A stretch of DNA of 64,000 nucleotides, from positions 620,001-684,000 of the forward strand of contig SKCR01032769.1 of assembly GCA_019454045.1 (NCBI GenBank). The letters run 5' to 3'. Position 1 is the first letter of the stretch. Every line of letters begins with the position of its first letter. The translations under genes and the position numbers were made by a program. The DNA comes from Zanthoxylum bungeanum. Its lineage: Eukaryota; Streptophyta; Magnoliopsida; Sapindales; Rutaceae. The notes below the pieces were generated by a model. It was given only the letters and a program-made list of their open reading frames with translations. It had not been told where the DNA came from and ran no database searches. Shown piece after piece: positions 57,116 through 64,000 of the stretch.

Positions 57116-57362
57116 AACCTTAAGTTGGCGCGTGGAGCGCGTGGATTGCGCGTCGGGCGCGTGGGCTTCTCTCTGGACGGCGCGTGCGGCGCGTGAGGCG
57201 TGCTGGGACCTCCGTTTGATCGCCGTAAAATACCACCGTGCTCGTCTCGCCGTGAAAAGTCCGATGATATGCTCAAAATCGATTTTCGACAACTTTTGTC
57301 GGAACCGACTTTCCGAACCGAAACTTCGTTTATGAATTTCGGGATCCCTCCGTGGAACCGTA

Positions 57363-57374
57363 GCTCTGATACCA
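57363..57374 (-). other. Primer binding site of Copia-2
   Basis: TGGTATCAGAGC on the minus strand, 2 bp inside the 5' LTR end. It is the standard plant tRNA-iMet site. Confidence 0.92.
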
Positions 57375-57376
57375 CT

Positions 57377-57715
57377 TGTTGTGAATAAACACACAATAAT
57401 AGAGGATAATTTGAGAGAAAACTCTTCTTTTATATATACCCACAAAAGAATTACAAAGCTTATAATCCAAGCTTTACAAAAAACTCTCAAACACTTTACT
57501 CTCTATCTTTTCTCACACGTTTGGGATTATGGGATGCTTAGAAATGATCTTCAGGCTCCATTTTATAGTGCCCAAGACGCGTGAACAGTGTCACACGTCT
57601 TGGACACGCTTTGCCAACTTTGCATGGTTGGCAAAGGTTGCTTTCTACTTTTGGTGTTGGCTGCATGCATGACTTTTGCTCATGCTTTCGGCGCTGCAAG
57701 CTGGACTACACAACA
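57377..57715 (-). repeat. 5' LTR of Copia-2
   Basis: 339 bp, TGTTG..CAACA, adjacent to the primer site. It contains the imperfect hairpin CCAAGACGCGTG..CACACGTCTTGG near 57570-57603. Confidence 0.93.
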
Positions 57716-57970
57716 TAACTTAACCTAAAAACTAACTTAAAAATTGATAGTTGTCTTCTGCTTATATTCTTAAATCAATATCACTTTTAGACCGATGTAT
57801 GATTTTTTCTTAGTTAATTTGTCCTCTAAATCATTTATTTAATTCTGAGAGTAAACTTAAATGCAATCTTCAGAGTTCATAGCAAAGTGACCCTAGGACA
57901 ATTGATAGAAACATCTAGTAGGATCCTAATATTTGGCCATAAATATAATAAAATTTCAATTTTAAGTATA
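57716..57970 (+). repeat. Distal upstream flank of LTP gene 2, right of Copia-2
   Basis: Continues the paralogy to 18932-19190 after the element, starting with the second TAACT. Beyond about 57970 the sequence is unique to this LTP unit; Copia-3 replaced it in the other copy. Confidence 0.8.
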
Positions 57971-58117
57971 TCATAAGATTGTAGAGTGGTTGAATTTTGA
58001 TTTGTATGACTTTTGGTTAGATTGGAATGCGATATTCTTTTAATTTATGAGTGTGATATAGTGGAATGGGGGTGTGTTTGTGTAATAGGTGTGGCCTTTG
58101 AGTGTAATATTACTTTC

Positions 58118-58289
58118 TTTTTTTTTTGGAATGGTTGGAAATTCCGCCGTCAAATCATTTCTTCTGGGTTTAAACGGAGCAGGTAAAATTCCAACTGTCT
58201 CAGACTCTTACAAGAAACGTATTTCCTGGATTCGAACCCAGGATCTCAAGGTGAGATCTTGAATCATACACCACCAAACCACGCCCCTT
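58118..58289 (-). mobile_element. tRNA-derived SINE
   Basis: On the minus strand it starts AGGGGCGTGGTTTGGTGG. Its A-box-like TGGTTTGGTGG (58271-58281) and B box GGTTCGAATCC (58228-58238) are 32 bp apart, the layout of an RNA polymerase III promoter. It ends in a 10-base A tail (T run 58118-58127 on +). The flanks ACTTTCTTT and GCTTCCTTT may be a diverged target duplication. It is about 170 bp and lies 0.57 kb upstream of LTP gene 2. Confidence 0.75.
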
Positions 58290-58767
58290 GCTTCCTTTAA
58301 TGCAAATGAAGTTTCCAAAAATAAAAAATAAAAAATTCAGGACAACTCAAGTCAATCCATACTTCAGAGTGTGTGATTCGGTTTAAAATTTATCCTTGTA
58401 ACTCAATTAATAATTTCAAAGGAGATTGGTAATTTAATTTGCCCCTGGTTCTTGCATTTTACCATCGACAAATGTAAATCTTATTTTGGTTCAACTTAAT
58501 TGACAGGTTACTTGGACGGCTAACAGAAAAAGTTATGGCCCCTTCATTGAAATGATCAGAACCAGATAAGGGCTTATCGCCAAAGAGAAAAAACTAAAGC
58601 AAGCAGCTAAAAAGAAAAATATGATGCAAAAAGCTGACCCCTTTGCTATTTGGGGATATAAAGTGACATTGTATCTTGGAAGGCAACGAAGCCTCCAAAA
58701 TTTTGTAACTGCTATTGTTATTTATGCATGACCCACAAAATTTTAACTTCATTGATCACTTGTAAGC

Positions 58768-58775
58768 TATATATA
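58768..58775 (+). promoter_or_regulatory. TATA box of LTP gene 2
   Basis: TATATATA 93 bp upstream of the start codon, equivalent to 9965 in gene 1. Confidence 0.6.
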
Positions 58776-58860
58776 CCCTATTTCAGCTTGCCATTTAGCA
58801 CAAAGAAATATTTCTACAAAAAAACTCAAAAGTCTTTAAGCATTTCATATTATAGCAGAA

Positions 58861-59202
58861 ATGAAGAGTGTTGTTGTATCAATGTTGGTTGTGCTAGCCA
58901 TGGTTCAATTCATGGTGAAGCCCGGAGAGGCCGTAAATTGTGGGGAAGTTGACTCATCTTTGGCCTCTTGCATTCCTTATTTGACGAACGGTGGCAATCC
59001 TGCCCCTGCGTGCTGTGACGGCGTGAAGAATCTCAAAGATATTACACCAACTGTTGCTGATAGACGTGCAGCTTGTGATTGTGTAAAGGCAGCCGCTGCT
59101 CGCTATCCCAATATCAAAGAAGACGCAGCCTCTTCTCTTCCTACTAAGTGTGGTGTTCAGTTGAATATTCCCATTTCTAAGAACACCAACTGTGCCAAGT
59201 GA
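58861..59202 (+). CDS. Type-1 non-specific lipid transfer protein, last exon displaced
   Basis: Paralogue of the gene at 10049, and likewise a secreted lipid carrier of the cell wall. Residues 1-24 are the signal peptide. All eight cysteines are in place (27, 37, 51, 52, 72, 74, 97, 111). It differs from gene 1 at residues 3, 5, 6, 10, 29, 33, 42, 46 and 101. The splice donor AA/GTGAGT is kept at 59198/59199. Only about 46 bp of intron remain before Gypsy LTR sequence begins at 59245. No exon 2 with its CGTTAACTAA is seen downstream in the window. Reading through the donor gives a TGA at 59200-59202 and a 113-residue product ending NCAK. That product still has the full cysteine set, so the gene may remain functional. 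Confidence 0.9.
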   Translation: MKSVVVSMLVVLAMVQFMVKPGEAVNCGEVDSSLASCIPYLTNGGNPAPACCDGVKNLKDITPTVADRRAACDCVKAAAARYPNIKEDAASSLPTKCGVQLNIPISKNTNCAK

Positions 59203-59244
59203 GTTATTTTACTTCTGTTAAAATTGATGAATGTAACTCAATTC

Positions 59245-60515
59245 CATAACACTCGAAGGTCACCCATGCTGTGTACCATCCCTAATTTATCATAGCACTG
59301 TGAGTGGATACTTGTCTTTTATCTGGGAGTATTTATTTCAGAAATTTTAATTATGATTTCATATTACAATTTTGTGAATCTTGATTTGATGAATTTATAT
59401 GTGAAATTGTTGAATTCAAGTGAGTTGAAAAATTATGATTTGAACTTGGTTTCAGATTAATTGCTTTGATGAGGAAAATGATTTCAAAGATATAATTTTA
59501 TGATTTTGGAGGCATGGGGAAAAACCCACCTCAGATGTAACTTGATACAGATATGGCATTGACGGACATGGTATTGATTGGTATCAGTATTGATACCGGA
59601 TATAGACGTGTGCACACGGGATACAGGACTAGAGATGACAAATACCTCTAGATCCTGGGTATTGGGCTAGAGGGACTGTGAGTACAACGCCTCTAGACCC
59701 GGATTTCAGAGACAGGTTGGTGGCACTGATAGCACACCACTGTTTACTGGTTTAGTGGCTTGGGGGACTGTACGTACAACGCCCCAAGACCACAGGATTA
59801 TTATACATGATGACCGATGATATTCTTACAGATGATTTTTACATATGTTTTATGAATGATTTTCACAAAGGTTTTGAAAAGAAAATCCTGACTTATATCT
59901 TATGGATTCAGAGACAAACTTTTGAGACATGATTCTTCAAAGAGAATTGTTTATTAAAGGAGTTCTCAAGAGAATTCACGATTTAGAGAAATCCCATAAA
60001 ATGTTTCAGAGCATAAGAGACTATTTCTTGAAATGATTTTGGTTTTAGAACCATGGATTTTTACAAAGTATTTCAGTTTTTTTTTTAACTATCCACTCAC
60101 TAGATCGTTCAAACGACCTAATCCCCCCACTCCCAGTGTTTTTGTTTTGCAGGATCTCCATGAGGACAAGCTCGAGCGGACAGATACTGTTGGCAGTCAC
60201 TTGGGTGTTGAATCCACCAGATTGAGTCCAGAAGTCAGCATAGTCCTTGTCAAGGAAATAATGCATGACATACATTGCATAGTTTCAGTCGTTGAGTGTG
60301 TCAAACATCAGATTTGTAATGTAAAGTGCATTTAAGTTCATTGTATAGAAACCTGAGATGTATTCCTTTGAGTATTGAGTTGAGCATTGAACTATTTGCA
60401 TAAACTTATGTTTGGAATGAGTATGAGAGTATTGATCAGTCAGATTGGTATGAGGCTTAGGGGGATAGTACGGTCTATTCCCTGCCGATAAAATCTCTCG
60501 GATTGGGATGTTGCA
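59245..60515 (+). repeat. Gypsy LTR segment (C) joined to LTP gene 2
   Basis: 59245-60407 repeats 48549-49711 with about five differences. 60408-60515 supplies the LTR end missing from B and closes at GATGTTGCA next to GGAAC. That last ~108 bp differs much more from LTR A than the rest does. Confidence 0.85.
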
Positions 60516-60520
60516 GGAAC

Positions 60521-61112
60521 CTACCCAAATAAATAGGATACCCTATTAATCAGTTCCAATCCGGTTCCAATTTAGTTCCGCGTGGAACTGGAACCTACCT
60601 TATTAAATATGATACCCTATTAATCGGTTCTAATTCGATTTCAGTCTGATTCTGATTTACCTTATTTATTTTTTACTGTCAAACTTTGAAAATATAATTA
60701 TTTCTCACAATGGAATATTACATAATATTCTTGGTAATTATCCGTACAGAAATAAAATTGCATATTGCATAATATTTTTGACTAAATACATAATATTCTT
60801 GTAAGAAGTGTCTGGGTTTAAATTGGGTTTTAATTTGAGTTATGAAATTGGGTTTAAATTGAGCTTTATTTTGGATTATGAATTTGGGTTTAAATTGAGT
60901 TTTAAAACAGGTTATGAAATTAGATTTTAATTTGGTTCCGACATTGGTTCTAAATTCAGTTCCCAAAATAGGTTTCGGTCTGGTTGCGTTTATGACAGAA
61001 CCGAAATCGAACCGTTTAAATCTGGTTCTTCCATTTTGGAACCGGAACCGGTCCGATTCCAAATCCGAAAAATCGATTTGATTTCGGATAGAACCGGAAC
61101 CGATGTTCACCC
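60521..61112. mobile_element. Right part of the ACCGG/GGAAC-rich inverted-repeat element
   Basis: Continues the element begun at 32488, with CCCTATTAATC, GGTTCCAAT and CGTGGAACTGGAACC repeated two to three times. Four AAATTGGGTTTTAATTTGAG-like units follow at 60815-60930. It ends CCGGAACCGATGTTCACCC, the inverted match of the left end. Confidence 0.6.
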
Positions 61113-63726
61113 CTACTCAGAAATATACCTGATGTGAATAAGAATCATTATACTCGAACTTCTTCAAATCGCTTAACCTTCTAGTTACATACACACACAT
61201 ATAAGCATATACACATTCATATTCGTAAACATATCTTACACATACTTCCAAATCTTACTCCTAACAAACACTCTAATATTCTTCAGGCAAACGGATCACA
61301 CACACATATCCACACGGATATCATAAGGTTAGACTTATCCACACAATCCAGAACAGACCAGCGTAAGAAATATATACACAATCAAATAGCATTCAATACT
61401 AGAAACGAAACACAATATGGAATCTTTACCGACAACACAAACATTATCATAGATGAAAATCACAATACAATGTTTGTACATTCCACTTTATCCACAATTA
61501 GAAATGGAAAATTGTAAGCACGTACCATAAACCAATCTCACTCATTGACAGACACAGAAAGCAAGATGCAAACTCATTACAGACAAACATGTTCATTAAT
61601 AGTATCAGAAATCATACTACAAACTCCATATGGTCGTTTCAAAAATTATCAGAAATCAAAACACAATAATCATTATTTGAAAACCAAACTTATTAAAAAA
61701 TGGATCTTTCTAAAAATCAGAAGCTTTCAAAATCCAGAATCATCAAAACTAATCAGGTGTCCGTTACCCGAGTTATACGCAAGAACCGAGTAATGTCCGA
61801 ACATGACCATATAGATAGAGGGTAACAGGTCATCTATTTTTTGATGGTCAAGACCCCAAAACAGGCGCCACGAATGGTTAAAATCCATAAAAAAAAAACA
61901 ACATACAAGCACCGTGGTGGAAAACATATCGTGTAACATCCATTCAAAATATATAAACCAAGTTATCCGATTTATTTTCTCAGAAAATTTCAGAAAAATC
62001 ATAAACTAAAGGTGTCATCAAAACATAATTTGAAAGTATTAGAAAAATACATAATTCGGAAGCAACATGAAGTCAAAATATAACAGTACCAAAAATCTGA
62101 TCTTCGTAATAGAAAACAACATGTTTCATAAAACCATATCAGGCGTCATGAACTAATTCACTGGATGAAAGAAAACCATGCGTCTAATGTTCGGATCGCG
62201 CGCACTAACCGGACATTGTCTGAAACATGACCATGTCGACAATGGGTAAAAAAATGGTCATAGTTAGATGGGAGAGCCCTATAATACTCAAATAACACAT
62301 TGTAGCATAATCTTTTCTTTTCAAAAGCGGAGTTAAGAATCTTTTCATTTATTTACAAAACTTTTCAAAACGAACATGCGAATCACTTATTCAAAAAGGC
62401 AAATAATTCAAGAGCGTCCACACAAATATCAGACTCATCACATAACACACATCAAACACTCGTCATCCACTAACAATAGCTCACAATATGAAAACATAAA
62501 TCTCAATTATAAACCGAAAACGTGAACCGATATGCATAAACCAAAACATCACATGAGAGAACACACAAAGCAGGTTGACACTGACATATACATACAAGCT
62601 CATACATAATCCATTACCTATTTTGGAATATGTATGAGATGAACATCGTCCGAACAAAATCCTAACCAGTACTTCTAAATGGAACTCGTCAAAAAGTTTC
62701 ATGAATTGAAAACTTACAGGTCAGACGTATTACATGACGCATTTTAGATACATCATATTTTAACAGAGGACTCACGCTTCAAAATACACAATTATCATTT
62801 GACACAATGATAACATAACTATAGCTTATTATTTATGCCTATACTCTCATGACATAAGATTTTGTGTATACTTTTACCAAACTATCCAAACTCATGGCTA
62901 TAACCGTCCCAAACCCGTGATAGTTTGGATCTTACATATTTCGTGATTGATTCATGTTAGTAAAACTTTTCTAAACAATATTGTGGCTTCCCAATTCATG
63001 GATCCCAACACACTTCAAAACCTCAAAACTTAGGGTTTCAATATTTCACACATACCATGGATTCCAACTTATTTCATGTATTTTTTTATGATACTCACAT
63101 AGCTAAGCCTTTTTAACTTACTAATTATTCAATTCATGCAAAACAAACATAAGCCAAGAAATTTATTTCACCCAAATGTAAAATAAAAGTTGGATTAGAG
63201 CTTATGGGACTTAACTGAGCTTTATAGAGCTTGTAATGCAAGAGATTCTTCAAGATCTAAGCTTGATTTGGAGATCTAGCATAAGACTTTTGAGAGAAAA
63301 AGGCGTGAAAGAGAAATATGGGAAAGAAAAATAAAGAAAAAATATAAAGAGACATATTTATAGTGGGTTGAAAATTCAAGATTTCTGTCTAAAAATCACA
63401 ATAGCATTCAAATGTCCGTCGAACGCCACAAGCACACGAGCATTTCTGTCTGCCCGTGTTTGAACGACTGATAAACGTAACACGAACGGGAATAATTATG
63501 TTCGAACGTGTTGATGAACACGCCACAAACGCAAATATTATATGCGTTCGAACGCCAATACGAACCAACACTAACGCAAAAATATAAAAAATTTTAAATC
63601 TCTACATGATGAATGAGCTGGCTTGTACGGGTCGATCTGCACTCAGAGACCCACTATATATGTGAAACGTCACGTGCATAACTCATATGACCTTGATTAT
63701 CATGCTAGAACGTACAGGGTGTTATG
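61113..63726 (-). repeat. Probable minus-strand Gypsy-type LTR
   Basis: No ORF of note. On the minus strand the right end begins CATAACACCCTGTACG, near 63720. It shares 126 bp with 7297-7422 and has CTATAAATA near 63355-63363 as a possible promoter. The left limit is unclear: it is taken as the edge of the inverted-repeat element and is an inference. TTCGAACG-type boxes occur at 63500-63560. Confidence 0.4.
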
Positions 63727-64000
63727 ACACCAAAATTTAATTCAAGTTCAACCCAATTAATAATAAAATTCATCCTAAACTTAGGGGAGTCAAAGATAAG
63801 CATTATCCACGAAGTCGGTTTCTTCAAAAATCAATCATGTGCTAGAGATTTCCTCCATCATGCATTATTTTCCTCCAACTAGAGCAAGTGGAGAGACGTG
63901 ACTGTAAGGAGGAAACAATTACCTGTAAGAGAGATAGTGGGAGGGAATAGTCTTGTAGGAGTAAAAATATAGGGATCGGTAATTGAAAAAGGGAACACAA
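63727..64000 (+). repeat. Copy of the TGTTTACACC LTR-like repeat, cut by the window end
   Basis: Closest to the copy at 7423-8023, including the same junction with the minus-strand LTR. This indicates that the two loci are duplicates of one another. Confidence 0.65.

Larger units (their letters stand above)
52172..57715 (-). mobile_element. Copia-2: near-complete TNT1/Tork-like retrotransposon
   Basis: 5544 bp on the minus strand with both LTRs, primer site, polypurine tract and a perfect 5-bp target duplication TAACT (52167-52171 and 57716-57720). The LTRs differ only by one 2-bp indel, so the insertion is very recent. The unoccupied target exists at 18932-18936. The coding region is complete in domains but interrupted by five single-base deletions. 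It is the same family as Copia-1. Confidence 0.95.
32640..60515 (+). mobile_element. Gypsy (chromovirus-type) element with nested insertions
   Basis: Starts TGTAACACC at 32640, ends GATGTTGCA at 60515, and is flanked by the 5-bp duplication GGAAC (32635-32639 and 60516-60520). The 5' LTR is 32640-35370, the primer site 35375, the internal region 35371-39888 and the polypurine tract 39873. The 3' LTR starts at 39889 but is broken by a 7-kb LTR element and by a segment carrying an LTP gene. Without its insertions it would be about 10 kb. No readable gag-pol is left, so it is a decayed or non-autonomous copy. The lineage is inferred from the LTR start and polypurine style. Confidence 0.8.

Noticed and set aside
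56915..57490. Minus-strand ORFs rich in Ala, Arg and Ser
   Set aside because: They are produced by the GC-rich leader array and run into the 5' LTR. The gag start lies further on at 56631.
58210..58290. Possible tRNA gene on the minus strand
   Set aside because: It has A and B boxes, but no cloverleaf with acceptor stem, and it continues into a body with an A tail. It fits a SINE better.
61545..62702. Small ORFs on both strands
   Set aside because: None exceeds 100 codons or shows a motif, and the region is probably LTR sequence.

Overview
The window looks like nuclear DNA of a dicotyledonous plant. It is AT-rich, full of nested LTR retrotransposons, DNA transposons and MITEs, and poor in host genes. 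The evidence is eukaryotic gene structure (a GT..AG intron, TATA boxes, AATAAA), plant-only gene families (eight-cysteine lipid-transfer proteins, an AP2/ERF factor) and plant-type transposons (Copia Tork/TNT1-like, SIRE-like, Gypsy with TGTAACACC ends, CACTA, a tRNA-derived SINE). The species cannot be named from the sequence alone.

Only three host genes are convincing: two type-1 non-specific lipid transfer protein genes on the + strand (10049-10491 and 58861-59202) and one intronless AP2/ERF transcription factor of the group IX type (26816-27520). A third LTP copy at 17138-17540 keeps only the intron, the last exon and the 3' flank. Several more blocks are upstream or downstream flanks of the same LTP unit, so the left 20 kb is the remains of a local LTP duplication array broken up by retrotransposons.

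Layout. 1-1346: tail of a Gypsy-type LTR. 1.8-2.8 kb: retroelement remnant and an LTP-upstream fragment. 2829-7296: Copia-1 (minus strand, 5' end lost). 7.3-8.9 kb: LTR fragments and a hAT-like element with a foldback MITE inside. 9.0-10.8 kb: complete LTP gene unit. 10969-16145: internally deleted SIRE-like Copia whose gag is split by an 1812-bp solo LTR. 16.1-19.2 kb: more LTP-unit copies, one lacking exon 1. 19.2-26.4 kb: decayed Copia-3. 26.8-27.5 kb: ERF gene. 27.8-32.4 kb: CGGTT-rich repeat, a hAT MITE, a Copia LTR plus gag stub, and a CACTA derivative. 32488-61112: one deep nest, described below. 61.1-64 kb: minus-strand LTR-like DNA and the start of another repeat copy.

The nest reads from the outside inward. 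An ACCGG-rich inverted-repeat element (32488-32639 and 60521-61112) was entered by a Gypsy element (32640-60515, 5-bp duplication GGAAC, 2.7-kb LTRs). Its 3' LTR holds a 7072-bp non-autonomous LTR element (40622-47693, duplication TTAAG). The same LTR also holds a segment carrying a CACTA fragment and the second LTP gene, followed by a near-identical 1.16-kb repeat of LTR sequence. Inside that segment sits Copia-2 (52172-57715, duplication TAACT), whose two LTRs are almost identical. The unoccupied version of the Copia-2 target is preserved at 18932-18936.

The transposons encode gag, protease, integrase, RT/RNase H and a CACTA transposase N-terminus, nearly all broken. The host genes do not form a pathway: the LTPs are secreted lipid-binding proteins and the ERF is a nuclear regulator. 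The strongest leads are the nest structure, the LTP gene enclosed by duplicated LTR sequence, the frameshift pattern of Copia-2, its leader array of ACGT-core motifs, and an unrecognised broken ORF block inside the Gypsy element.
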